Origin: Geothermovivens sp964644845
GTDB taxonomy: Bacteria; Zhuqueibacterota; Zhuqueibacteria; Oleimicrobiales; Geothermoviventaceae
Assembly: GCA_964644845.1 (NCBI GenBank)
Contig: CAZXXS010000095.1
Location: 1-32,178, forward strand
Direction: 5' to 3'
DNA: 32,178 bases
The translations under genes and the position numbers were made by a program. Shown here in pieces: positions 1 to 8,264 of this stretch. Every line of letters begins with the position of its first letter. The stretch's first letter is position 1. The notes under the pieces were generated by a model. The model searched no databases. It was not told the DNA's origin and saw only the letters and a program-made list of their open reading frames with translations.

Positions 1-1
1 G

Positions 2-670
2 TGGACAATTCCGGACACGCCTTCGGACCAGTGTTTGGTGAGGGTAAGCGACACCGACGGGAGCCCTTCTGACCAGAGCGACGCGGTGTTCACGATCTCT
101 GCGGCGCCTTCGCTCACGGTGACCTCGCCGAACGGGGGTGAGGACTGGCAGGTTGGGTCGACGCACGACATCACGTGGACGTCGAGCGGGACGAGCGGGA
201 ATGTGAAGATCGAGTACTCGACGGACAACGGATCGAGCTGGACGACGATCACGTCGAGCACAACGGACGACGGCAGCTACTCGTGGACGATTCCGGACAC
301 GCCCTCGGATCAGTGCCTCGTCCGTGTGAGCGACACCGACGGGAGCCCTTCTGACCAGAGCGACGCGGTGTTCACGATCTCGCCTGCGCCTTCGCTCACG
401 GTGACCTCGCCGAACGGCGGTGAGAACTGGCAAGTAGGCTCCGTGCACGACATCACGTGGACGTCGAGCGGGACCAGCGGCAACGTAAAGATTGAGTACT
501 CGACGGACAACGGGACGAGCTGGACGACGATCACGTCGAGCACAGCGGACGACGGCAGTTACTCGTGGACGGTTCCAGACACGCCTTCGGACCAGTGTTT
601 GGTGAAGGTCACGGACACCGATGGCAGCCCCTCGGACCAGAGCGATTCCGTTTTCACAATTTCGGCGGTT
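2..670 (+). repeat. In-frame 282-bp tandem repeat inside surface protein
   Basis: Equivalent points recur every 282 bp: the codon for Trp of WTIPDTPSD lies at 2, 284 and 566, and the Pro codon opening PSLTVTSP at 107 and 389. This gives one partial unit (2-106) and two full units (107-388, 389-670) of 94 codons. The DNA is nearly identical over long stretches, with mostly silent or conservative differences, which suggests recent duplication or gene conversion. The array continues off the left edge. Confidence 0.9.
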
Positions 671-3199
671 AACCAGGCTCCAGTGGCCGACGCAGGTGGA
701 CCGTACTCAGGCGACGTCGGTGAGGACATTCAATTCGACGGCAGCGGTTCGTCCGATCCAGACGGATCCATTCAGACCTATGCCTGGGACTTTGGCGACG
801 GTTCGACAGGTACGGGGGAGAAACCGACGCACGCCTACTCATCAGCGGGTACGTACACGGTTGTACTCACTGTGACTGACGACGACGGAGCGACCGACAC
901 AGACACGACGACGGCCAGTGTCAACGCTCCACCTGTTGCGGACGCTGGTGGCCCCTACACGGGTGAGGCGGGGCAGGAGGTACAATTCGACGGATCCGGT
1001 TCATCGGATTCCGACGGATCAATCCAAACGTACACGTGGGATTTCGGGGATGGCTCCACGGGCTCGGGGGTGAATCCTACCCACACGTACGCAGCGGCTG
1101 ACACGTACACGGTTGTTCTGACAGTGACGGACGACAAGGGCAGCACAGACTCCGACACAACGACGGCCACGATCGAGCCGCCGAACCAGCCGCCTGTTGC
1201 CGACGCGGGTGGACCGTACCAGGGACACCCTGGGGTGGCTGTGCAGTTTGATGGAAGCGGTTCTTCAGATGCGGACGGAACGATCCAAACGTACGCCTGG
1301 GATTTCGGAGACGGGAGTACAGGTGAAGGTGTTTCCCCCAGCCACGCGTACGAGGAAGCCGGTACCTACACGGTGGTCCTGACGGTGACGGACGACGACG
1401 GTGCCTCCGATTCCGACACAACCACAGCCGAGATCACGGAGCCGGAGGTTGTGGTCGATTTCACGGCCTCACCAACCGTGGGCTTTGCGCCGCTTGAGGT
1501 CGAATTCCGCGACATGTCCGAGGGCGACGTCACCTCTTGGGAGTGGGACTTCGGCGACGGCCAGCAGGGAACCGGCCAGCACGTGACGCACCGGTACGAA
1601 GAGCCGGGTACTTACACAGTTATGCACTCGGTAAACGACGGCGCCGAGCAGAAAACGATTCAAAACTTCATTCAGGTGTATGGGCCCAGTTGCTACGTGG
1701 ACTGGCTTACGCTGGTGGACAGCAGCGCTGCTTACCCGGGCGAGGGTTGGTCGAACGCGATCGACGGCGACACGGATGGTTGGGACGGCACCGTTACGGC
1801 TGAAGATGCTGACCCGGCCTACGCCGTGTTTAAATTTGGTGACGGACGCACGCGAGTGGTCACTTCGGTGAGACTGCTCACAGACACGCGTGTCGGTGAA
1901 GAGAGCCGCTGGGTCACCCGTTTCCGCGTGTACACCTCGGTGGACAGCGTACACTTCGACCTTCTACTGGATGCCCAGAAGAACGGCGGTGGCTGGCAGG
2001 AGTGGGAGGTTAGCCCGACGGAGGCTTTGTACCTGAAGCTGGAAATCGTGGAACCCGCATCGGGACTGAAGCAGATCGGTGAGTTCCAGGTTTGTGCTGA
2101 CGTCGTGCTGCCGGACGCGGACCAGTCGACCATCACAGCAACAAGCCCTCACTACGCCAGTGGCACAGACGCGTCGCTCATTCGGATCAATCTCGTCGAC
2201 GCGGACGGAAACCCAATTCCGGGCAAGTCCCCGGCCGAATTCCACCTGTGGACAAACACCGGCACGGGGGTCTTTTCCGACGTTCTGGAATCCGAGACGC
2301 CGGGTGAATACGTGGCCACTTACACAACCACGGAGCCAGGAACGCGCGAAATCAGGGTAACCGTCAATGGCGCCGTGATTCGCTACTCAGTGCCGGGCGG
2401 GCCTGATGTGGCCACGGTTGAATTCCTTGAACCGCCTACTACGGTTTCATCGCTGGAGCTTATCGACTCCGGTCCCGCTTTTCCAGGTGAAACGTGGGAG
2501 AACGCCATCGACGGCGACACCGAGGGCTGGGACGGCACCGTCACGGCTCAGGGCAACCCACCGTGGGCGATTTTCGGCTTCCAGGATCGCGGTACGAAGA
2601 AGCTCTACAAGATCCGCCTGATGTGCGACACCGGAGTGGGCTACGAAAATCGCTGGGTGCGCCATTTCCGCGTCCAGGTGTCGAGCACAGGCATCGCCGA
2701 CGCCGACTTCGTCACCGTGGTTGACGCGAAGAAGAACGGCGGCGACTGGGAAGAGTTCGTTTTCCCCGCTACGGACGCGAAGTACGTGAAGCTGATCCTG
2801 GATGATCCCACGAGCGGCTGGAGGCAGATTGGTGAGTTCGAGGTTTACGAGACAACGGACGAAACTGCCGCAACCACAGGCGTTCGGGACAACCTGTCTC
2901 TTGCTCGGCTTGGCATCCCGACCCGTGACGGCCTGGACCGCAACTACCCGAATCCGTTCAATCCCACCACGACGATTCGCTTTCACCTGTCGGCGGCCAA
3001 GCCTGTAACGTTGCGAATCCTGAATGCGGTCGGGCAGGTCGTGAGGGTCTACGAGTTTGCTTCGCTCTCGGCTGGTTACCACGAAGTGGTGTGGGACGGG
3101 CGAAACCAGGCAGGACGGGAGGTGCCAAGCGGTGTGTACTTCGTCAGAATTGAAACCGACAAAGGGCGAGAGACGACACGGATGCTGTTGCTGAAGTAG
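2..3199 (+). CDS. Large secreted repeat/PKD/discoidin-like surface protein with C-terminal T9SS-like sorting domain (5' end outside window)
   Basis: The frame is open from base 2 to the TAG at 3197-3199, so the start lies upstream. Order seen: the end of one and then two whole 94-residue repeats beginning PSLTVTSPNGGE (Kre9/KNH-like Ser-Thr-rich module, about nt 2-670); four PKD domains (about 672-1690) with repeated GPYSG, GSGSSD and WDFGDGS motifs; a discoidin/F5-8C-like domain (about 1690-2110, AIDGDTDGWDGTVTA); an Ig-like invasin-type module (about 2115-2440); a second discoidin-like domain (about 2445-2855, AIDGDTEGWDGTVTA); and a C-terminal FlgD/Por-type module from NYPNPFNPTT to GVYFVRIET. 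The C-terminus predicts export across the outer membrane and cell-surface anchoring or release. PKD and discoidin folds usually bind glycan or protein, so an adhesin or the tail of a secreted enzyme is inferred. A catalytic domain could lie upstream. A hairpin follows 76 bp after the stop. Confidence 0.9.
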   Translation, partial: WTIPDTPSDQCLVRVSDTDGSPSDQSDAVFTISAAPSLTVTSPNGGEDWQVGSTHDITWTSSGTSGNVKIEYSTDNGSSWTTITSSTTDDGSYSWTIPDTPSDQCLVRVSDTDGSPSDQSDAVFTISPAPSLTVTSPNGGENWQVGSVHDITWTSSGTSGNVKIEYSTDNGTSWTTITSSTADDGSYSWTVPDTPSDQCLVKVTDTDGSPSDQSDSVFTISAVNQAPVADAGGPYSGDVGEDIQFDGSGSSDPDGSIQTYAWDFGDGSTGTGEKPTHAYSSAGTYTVVLTVTDDDGATDTDTTTASVNAPPVADAGGPYTGEAGQEVQFDGSGSSDSDGSIQTYTWDFGDGSTGSGVNPTHTYAAADTYTVVLTVTDDKGSTDSDTTTATIEPPNQPPVADAGGPYQGHPGVAVQFDGSGSSDADGTIQTYAWDFGDGSTGEGVSPSHAYEEAGTYTVVLTVTDDDGASDSDTTTAEITEPEVVVDFTASPTVGFAPLEVEFRDMSEGDVTSWEWDFGDGQQGTGQHVTHRYEEPGTYTVMHSVNDGAEQKTIQNFIQVYGPSCYVDWLTLVDSSAAYPGEGWSNAIDGDTDGWDGTVTAEDADPAYAVFKFGDGRTRVVTSVRLLTDTRVGEESRWVTRFRVYTSVDSVHFDLLLDAQKNGGGWQEWEVSPTEALYLKLEIVEPASGLKQIGEFQVCADVVLPDADQSTITATSPHYASGTDASLIRINLVDADGNPIPGKSPAEFHLWTNTGTGVFSDVLESETPGEYVATYTTTEPGTREIRVTVNGAVIRYSVPGGPDVATVEFLEPPTTVSSLELIDSGPAFPGETWENAIDGDTEGWDGTVTAQGNPPWAIFGFQDRGTKKLYKIRLMCDTGVGYENRWVRHFRVQVSSTGIADADFVTVVDAKKNGGDWEEFVFPATDAKYVKLILDDPTSGWRQIGEFEVYETTDETAATTGVRDNLSLARLGIPTRDGLDRNYPNPFNPTTTIRFHLSAAKPVTLRILNAVGQVVRVYEFASLSAGYHEVVWDGRNQAGREVPSGVYFVRIETDKGRETTRMLLLK

Positions 3200-3274
3200 C
3201 GGGCCACAGGCAAATGAATTTCAGATCGACACCGTACCCCAAGTGAACCCACGGCGTTCACTTCCTCTCACGGC

Positions 3275-3300
3275 AAGGGCCAGCGCTGTCGCTGGCCCTT
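3275..3300 (+). terminator. Hairpin between convergent genes, terminator-like
   Basis: A perfect 11-bp stem (AAGGGCCAGCG 3275-3285, CGCTGGCCCTT 3290-3300) with a CTGT loop sits 76 bp after the surface-protein stop and 43 bp beyond the end of the opposing FGE-like gene. A smaller 6-bp hairpin (GTGAAC 3243-3248 / GTTCAC 3256-3261) precedes it. No real U-tract follows on either strand, so intrinsic termination is likely but not certain; it could also protect 3' ends. Confidence 0.65.
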
Positions 3301-3342
3301 GTGCATTTCTCGCTGGTGCTGGTGCTGGTGAAATCTTCCCGA

Positions 3343-5181
3343 CTACTGCGCGTCTTTCACACAGCGGAACCCGATGGCGTAGCCGTGTACGCGGGAGTCT
3401 GGTGGAACGTAGTAGCGGTGTGAACATCGGAAGAAACTCACGTCGTTGAACTCCGAACCGCCGCGGATGACTTTGTACTTCTCCCCGTAGGCTGGCAAAG
3501 GTGTGTTGTTCCCTGGGTAAGGCTTGTACCAGTCCGCGGTCCATTCCCAAACGTTTCCGGCCATGTCCAGTGCACCGTAAGGGCTTGCGCCGGCAGGATT
3601 TGTCCCTACCGGACTGTTTGTGTCCCACACCGTGAGCGAGAGATCCCAAAAGTTGCCCCACGGGAAAATGCGACCGTCTGTTCCGCGCGCTGCTTTTTCC
3701 CACTCAGCCTCCGTGGGAAGACGTTTCCCAACCCACTTCGCGTAGGCGTTTGCCTGGTCCCAAGTGACGAGAGCAGGGTAGTTGTCTTTGCCTGCCGGGT
3801 AGTTGAAGTTGGGGTCGAACTTTTTGAACTCAGCGTTGGTGACCTCACAGCGATCGATGTAAAAAGCGGGCAGGTACACCTTGCGCTGAGGGCGTTCGTC
3901 GACGTCGCCGCTGTTGCTGCCCATGATGAACTCTCCGGCAGGTACCAACACCATGTCGGGCGGCTCAGGGAGCTTCTTGAGCTGGTCGTGCTCGTCCAGG
4001 AAACCGTAGTACCTGCCAAACCAGTAGGCACGCAGGAAATCCCCGGGCGCGTGTTGCCACCAGCCTGTGATTTTAACCGGCCCACGTTGGGTCCGCATCG
4101 TAGTTGTGCGCTTGGTCCGGCGAATGGTGGCTTTCTTCAGGTCGTCGAGTGTGTGGTCGTCGAAGCTTTGTGCGTCGGGAATCAGGGCCTGGTGCCAGAA
4201 GTCAAAGAACGTGCGATTCTCATCCCGGAGGAGCAGCCAGTGACGCTCCACCGAGACTCTGTAGTGCCACTTGAGCCACGGGTCGGTTTCGTAACGCATG
4301 AGGGCGTAAAGCGCCAGGGCAGCAAGGTTGTCGTCGGAGTGGTTCACGGCAAAATGGGGGTAGAGCACCTTGGCCAGAGCGGCCTCTTCGTGGAAGTGGT
4401 GTTTCTCGATCAAGTTTGTGTAAACTTTTGCGTAGGTGGCTTTCCCGGTCACGTGATGTGCGATTTTCATGTTGCTGAGGGCCAGAAGCGCGTTGAGGTG
4501 CTCGTGAGGTAAAGACGGGCTCATGTTGCCCCACAACGTCATTTTGCCGTCGGCATCCACGATCCGGATGTCGTTGGCCACAAGGCGCTGTGCCACGCGG
4601 TCCACGGCGGCCGCGATATCCCGCTTCTCGGTTTCGTTGGCCACGAGGTCGAAGTAGGTAGCGAGCCCAACCATCCAGCCATCCAGCTGATCGACGCTCA
4701 AGTCCCCCAACCACCTGTAACCGGGCATTGTGGGGGAATTGTGCCACTCGTGTGAAAAAAAGAACGCCTGCTCGTCGATCTTCGGCGTGTCCGTGCGCAC
4801 GTAACAGCGAGCGACCACCCCTGGCACACCGGTCACGGTCTCCAGCCGCAGAAGGGCTTTCATCGATCGTTTGGCCAGTCTCCGTGCTTTGGGCTCGTGC
4901 GTGGTCGCGTACCGCATGGACTCGGTCATCACGTACTCGCCCGTCCAGATGCACACGTCTTCCAGGGACGAGTTTGTGTACACGTTCGGGCCTTCGGTAA
5001 CCTGGATGATGGTTGGGATGACCAGCCCATCCTCGCGCACGTGCTGCGTTTGCAGAATCTCGTCGAAAAGCTGGGCTTTGTGGAGCAGGGAGATTTGTTG
5101 CGGTTTCGCAGAGGCGATTGCAAGAAGGAAGGTACCGGCGATTCCGAGACCAACGGCCGCCACAAACCAGGGCTTTTTCAT
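3343..5181 (-). CDS. Exported protein: N-terminal helical domain plus C-terminal formylglycine-generating-enzyme-like (SUMF1/FGE-sulfatase) domain
   Basis: 612 aa. The ATG at 5181 is preceded by AGAAGGAG at good spacing and starts a clear signal peptide (MKKPWFVAAVGLGIAGTF, cleavage near AIASA), so the longer in-frame extension upstream is not used. Residues about 35-400 are helical, rich in Trp and His, and resemble an alpha/alpha-toroid; I cannot assign a family. Residues about 408-610 form an FGE-sulfatase fold: MVLVPAGEFIMGS, GKRLPTEAEWEKAARG, DMAGNVWEW, VIRGGS, GFRC. Compared with human SUMF1, the second catalytic Cys (human C341) aligns with C586, but the position of the first (C336) is V581. 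Canonical copper-dependent formylglycine formation is therefore doubtful; the domain may bind ligand or do other chemistry, as in many bacterial members. It is exported, so it acts in the envelope or outside. The gene runs convergent to the surface-protein gene. Confidence 0.85.
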   Translation of the reverse strand: MKKPWFVAAVGLGIAGTFLLAIASAKPQQISLLHKAQLFDEILQTQHVREDGLVIPTIIQVTEGPNVYTNSSLEDVCIWTGEYVMTESMRYATTHEPKARRLAKRSMKALLRLETVTGVPGVVARCYVRTDTPKIDEQAFFFSHEWHNSPTMPGYRWLGDLSVDQLDGWMVGLATYFDLVANETEKRDIAAAVDRVAQRLVANDIRIVDADGKMTLWGNMSPSLPHEHLNALLALSNMKIAHHVTGKATYAKVYTNLIEKHHFHEEAALAKVLYPHFAVNHSDDNLAALALYALMRYETDPWLKWHYRVSVERHWLLLRDENRTFFDFWHQALIPDAQSFDDHTLDDLKKATIRRTKRTTTMRTQRGPVKITGWWQHAPGDFLRAYWFGRYYGFLDEHDQLKKLPEPPDMVLVPAGEFIMGSNSGDVDERPQRKVYLPAFYIDRCEVTNAEFKKFDPNFNYPAGKDNYPALVTWDQANAYAKWVGKRLPTEAEWEKAARGTDGRIFPWGNFWDLSLTVWDTNSPVGTNPAGASPYGALDMAGNVWEWTADWYKPYPGNNTPLPAYGEKYKVIRGGSEFNDVSFFRCSHRYYVPPDSRVHGYAIGFRCVKDAQ

Positions 5182-5268
5182 GGGAGGCTCTCCTTCTGAT
5201 TTGAGACAATTTGTCTGCGTCCAGGCTGGCTTTGTGGAAGGCAGGTCCCGATCCCCAACAGCACGTTT

Positions 5269-5290
5269 CCGTGGAGAAACGTCTCCACGG
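5269..5290. other. Perfect 9-bp hairpin with tetraloop
   Basis: CCGTGGAGA (5269-5277), loop AACG, TCTCCACGG (5282-5290). It lies in the 188-bp gap between the transporter stop at 5370 and the FGE-like start at 5181, about 80 nt downstream of the transporter on the minus strand. No U-tract follows on that strand, so it may be a weak terminator, a processing site, or part of the FGE-like gene's leader. Confidence 0.5.
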
Positions 5291-5369
5291 CGGTTTTGTG
5301 ACAGGTTAAGCCCGGTACCGAACCCCGGTCCTTTGGTGGGGAAGAGAATGAGACTGTGGGACCCTGTCC

Positions 5370-6080
5370 TCACAGGCCGAAAGCCTGGATCAGGACGCCG
5401 CTCAGAAAAATGGTTAGACCCGCAAGCGCGTGCGTGTACCGCTCCAATTTGGCAAAACGGACGAAACTAATCCCCCACACCGAGAGCAGAACGACCATCA
5501 GCATCGTGGCCACAGTGATTACGCCGAATACCAGAGTTACGGTTGCAAGGCCCGCCAGGCTCTTCTGTGCCGCGGGATACATCAGCAGGGGAATGAGCGG
5601 CTCACACGGTCCGAGCACGAAAATTGTGAAAAGGATCCAGGGTGTCAGGTTGGGGGAATTTGGCGTGTCGTGCGGGTGAAAATGATCGCCGCGATGGGTG
5701 TGTACGTGGGTGTGCACTACGTCCCCGTGAGCATGCGTGTGCGTGTGGGGCTTGTTGCGAACGGCGCGGTGAAGTCCCCACGCGAAGTACACGAGACCCA
5801 GGGCGATGAGTGCCCACGCCGCCAGGTTCCCTCGCGCGGATTCAATCAATTCGAGTTTCCCGACGGCCAGACCCAGGGCGATGCCAAGCAACCCGAGGAT
5901 CACAGAACTGCCCACGTGTCCGATGCCGCAGAGCGTTGTGATCCAGGCGGTTTTGCGTAGGGACCACTTGCCCGCCTTGGCCATGGCAATGAAAGGGATG
6001 TAGTGGTCGGGACCGAAAAGGGTGTGAAAAAGAGCGATCGAAGCGCTTGTAGCCAGTAAGACAGTCAGCTCTGGGGGCAC
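5370..6080 (-). CDS. Polytopic membrane protein with His-rich loop, NiCoT/UreH/TauE-like exporter
   Basis: 236 aa, GTG start at 6080 preceded by AGGAG about 5 nt away. Helix 1 carries H19-x5-D25-H26 (FHTLFGPDHYIPF), similar to but not identical with the HX4DH signature of nickel/cobalt transporters. Two further helices follow (about residues 42-75 and 86-103), then a cytosolic or periplasmic loop at 112-137 with about a dozen histidines (PHTHTHAHGD, VVHTHVHTHRGDHFHPH), then FVLGPCEPLIPLLMYP and two C-terminal helices. The fold matches the LysE-superfamily group that includes UreH, RcnA and sulfite-exporter TauE/SafE relatives. The His loop argues for Ni, Co or Zn handling; the direction and substrate are inference. 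No metal-binding operator or regulator is adjacent. The FGE-like gene follows 188 bp downstream on the same strand and may be co-transcribed. Confidence 0.75.
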   Translation of the reverse strand: MPPELTVLLATSASIALFHTLFGPDHYIPFIAMAKAGKWSLRKTAWITTLCGIGHVGSSVILGLLGIALGLAVGKLELIESARGNLAAWALIALGLVYFAWGLHRAVRNKPHTHTHAHGDVVHTHVHTHRGDHFHPHDTPNSPNLTPWILFTIFVLGPCEPLIPLLMYPAAQKSLAGLATVTLVFGVITVATMLMVVLLSVWGISFVRFAKLERYTHALAGLTIFLSGVLIQAFGL

Positions 6081-6220
6081 GCACTCTCCTGAAGCTGGTG
6101 ATCCGACGGTGCCAATTCAAGCAACAACGACTTTGAACAGCGGAAGCGCTCATCTTGTTGATGGTTTGCGGTGCCTTGAATGTAGGACACGGTGTTTTGA
6201 AAATCAAGTTCGGCTTCATC

Positions 6221-6338
6221 AGAGATCCCCCTATTTTCTCGTCGGAACTTGCAGACGCCTCAGAGCGGCTTGGCTCTTGCTGGCAAAATCGTTTCCACCA
6301 CCAGGGCGGGAGCTTGAAGATCACTCTGCGTTTCCTGG
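6221..6338. repeat. Interspersed direct repeat, copy A
   Basis: About 120 bp similar to 7868-7985, with a 30-bp block identical in both (6265-6294 and 7911-7940) and a second well conserved block around GGGAGCTTGAA and CTCTGCGTTTC (about 6302-6335). By eye roughly three quarters identical, same orientation; weaker similarity may reach upstream to about 6199. Copy A lies 107-224 bp downstream of the MFS stop. The rest of the 6081-6444 gap has no gene I can support. Confidence 0.8.
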
Positions 6339-6409
6339 CGTACACGCTCGATGCAAACGCCGTTGTACTGCTCAGAAGTGTGAGGACTGGCCGTGCCGCG
6401 GTTGAAGAT

Positions 6410-6436
6410 GGAGCCGCACCGGTTGCCCGGGGCTCC
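6410..6436 (-). terminator. Weak hairpin just downstream of MFS gene
   Basis: GGAGCC (6410-6415) and GGCTCC (6431-6436) can pair around a GC-rich 15-nt loop, starting 9 nt past the MFS stop on the minus strand. The stem is only 6 bp and no U-tract follows, so this is tentative. Confidence 0.3.
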
Positions 6437-6444
6437 CCGTTGCG

Positions 6445-7671
6445 TTACCGCGCACCGCCCGGGTTGCCCGTAAACAGGTCCCGAACGAGCACGTAAAACA
6501 GAATTGTTCCGGCGAACCCGATCGCACCGGCCACGAGGAAGACCGCCTCCAACCCGAGAAGGTCCATCACGGCGCCCGAGATGAGGGGAGCGAGGATCAT
6601 GCCGAGGCTCATGGCCATGTTGAACAAGCCCATCGAGGTTCCCATGCCGGCCCACTGACCGATTTCCGCGGTGATGGCTGTGGCGGCGGGCATCGCCACT
6701 GCACCGCCTCCACCGATCACCAGGCTGAGCAGGAGAAAGCTCAGAAAACCGCGCATGAGAGGAACCGCAAGGAGCCCCACGGAGGTAACCACAGAGCCGA
6801 GAAGAACCAGAGTGTAGCGGTTGACCTTGTCGGCCACGACACCGAAGGGGCGTTGCAGAGCCGCGGTAAGCAGCACATTGGCAGACAGCAGCACCCCGAG
6901 CTGCGTGGAACTGAGACCAAACTGCACGGCAAGCAAGGGCAAGAAAGCAAGGATGCCACCCCGCGCAACCGCGTTAATTGCTCGGAAAAGCAGGAGCGCC
7001 TTTACGATCCGATCTCGAAGGATGGTTGCCCACGATTTTCTGGGCTTCTCTCCCGTACTGCGGCCCATCGCGCTTGGCGGCAAGAAGAACAGGCATGTGA
7101 GGAACGCAAAGGCAGTGAGGGCAGCCATGCTGTAAAATACTGCGTTGATGCCGAGCGCATCGTTAAGCGCGCCACCGAGGAAAGGGCCGCTGCCCATGCC
7201 AAGGAAGAGCGCGATGTTGAAAGTCCCGAGTCGCGCTCCTTCGTGGCCGCGCGGCGTTGTGTCACCCACGTAGGCCATGGCAATTGGGATCACCATGGCC
7301 GATGCGAACCCGTGAAAGAGGCGGACGAGCGTGAGCTGGACCACGTTGCTGGCCCAGACGTAGAGTAGGGAAATGGCTGTGTAAAGGAGAAGACCGACCA
7401 CAATGAAAATTTTGCGTCCGACGCGATCAGAGAGCCGCCCCACGACGGGCATGAAGACCAGGCGAGCGAGTGAGAATCCCGAGAAAATCAGGCCCAACCA
7501 AATGCCTGTTGCGCCGAGACTTTCAGCGTAGATGGGCATGAGGGGAGAAATGATGCCGAGGCCGAGCGTTGCCGCGAAGATGGAAACGAAGAGAACTCGG
7601 AAAACCCGGCGCGCCGGCGCACGTTGCTCCGCAACCGGGGCGTGGGAAACGGAAATGCTGGTCGACTCCAA
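6445..7671 (-). CDS. Major facilitator superfamily efflux transporter
   Basis: About 408 aa. Twelve hydrophobic segments; typical MFS signatures are GRLSDRVGRK (loop 2-3, motif A) and the TM4-5 region RLFHGFASAMVIPIAMAYVGD. The second half has a weaker equivalent, RPFGVVADKVNRY. This layout is that of DHA1-type multidrug or small-molecule exporters; the substrate cannot be read from sequence. The frame is open further upstream to a TTG at 7704, but neither that nor the GTG at 7698 has a ribosome binding site, whereas the TTG at 7671 is preceded by GTAGGAGA about 8 nt away; the start remains uncertain. The gene stands alone on the minus strand and is flanked by the two copies of a direct repeat (6221-6338, 7868-7985), which could allow its deletion or may reflect its acquisition. 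Confidence 0.85.
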   Translation of the reverse strand: MESTSISVSHAPVAEQRAPARRVFRVLFVSIFAATLGLGIISPLMPIYAESLGATGIWLGLIFSGFSLARLVFMPVVGRLSDRVGRKIFIVVGLLLYTAISLLYVWASNVVQLTLVRLFHGFASAMVIPIAMAYVGDTTPRGHEGARLGTFNIALFLGMGSGPFLGGALNDALGINAVFYSMAALTAFAFLTCLFFLPPSAMGRSTGEKPRKSWATILRDRIVKALLLFRAINAVARGGILAFLPLLAVQFGLSSTQLGVLLSANVLLTAALQRPFGVVADKVNRYTLVLLGSVVTSVGLLAVPLMRGFLSFLLLSLVIGGGGAVAMPAATAITAEIGQWAGMGTSMGLFNMAMSLGMILAPLISGAVMDLLGLEAVFLVAGAIGFAGTILFYVLVRDLFTGNPGGAR

Positions 7672-7867
7672 AACTGTTTCTCCTACGGGAGTGGACACCT
7701 GCAATTGGATTCGAGCGCGAAGAGGGAGGCCCTAACGAAACTGCCTGCGCGAAAAGAGCAGCGTTTGCGCTAGCCCTGGTGGGCTCCGTTCCTTGAGCCT
7801 GTTTGCGCAGATTCGACTCCGCTAAGTTAGGGAAAATGGGGCAGCTTTTCAAGCGCAGCGAGGCTCC

Positions 7868-7985
7868 AAAGATTCCCCCGTCTCTCCGCCGAACTTGCGA
7901 ACACCCTGGGGCGGCTTGGCTCTTGCTGGCAAAATCGTTTTCGGGCCAGGGCAGGAGCTTGAACATTGCTCTGCGTTTCTGCCGG
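7868..7985. repeat. Interspersed direct repeat, copy B
   Basis: Partner of 6221-6338, upstream of the MFS gene and in the same orientation. The identical 30-bp core is 7911-7940; the flanking GGAGCTTGAA and CTCTGCGTTTC blocks are at about 7953-7979. There is no terminal inverted repeat, transposase or evident target duplication, so the class of element is unknown. Confidence 0.8.
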
Positions 7986-8130
7986 GGATTTCCAAATCCC
8001 GGGCGGTCTGAAAACAGTCCGGAGCTTTCAGTTTTCCCCTTCGCTCGCGGGAGGTTGGCCCAGCGCGTAAGCGGGGTCAGACTCTCAGGCACGGCTTAAG
8101 CTCAAGGGCGACCGCTACCTGCCGTGCCCA

Positions 8131-8264
8131 CCTGCATGTTTGCAGGGGAAGTCTTGCGACGAACTTTCTGGAAGCTTAGAAAGGGGCGACCCTTGCGGCA
8201 AGGGCTTGCTTTTTGTGTCTCGTTTTTCTAAGCTGCTTTGCAAGTAAAGGGGGCCCTGCAAAGC
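8131..8264. ncRNA. Cluster of nested inverted repeats, possible structured RNA of unknown class
   Basis: Successive perfect pairings: CCTGCA 8131-8136 / TGCAGG 8141-8146 (loop TGTT); AGCTTAGAAA 8173-8182 / TTTCTAAGCT 8225-8234, which encloses CCCTTG 8190-8195 / CAAGGG 8199-8204; and GCTTTGCA 8235-8242 / TGCAAAGC 8257-8264, abutting the previous stem. Further short pairings and a seven-T run (8375-8381) follow. It fits no family I recognise (not tmRNA, RNase P, SRP, 6S or a common riboswitch). Strand is undetermined. The DNA pairing is certain; that it is transcribed is inference. Confidence 0.35.

Noticed and set aside
3343..5181. Calling the FGE-like protein a true sulfatase activator
   Set aside because: The first catalytic cysteine is replaced by Val581 and no sulfatase gene is in the window.
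7704..7704. TTG at 7704 as MFS start
   Set aside because: No ribosome binding site; the TTG at 7671 has GTAGGAGA about 8 nt upstream.
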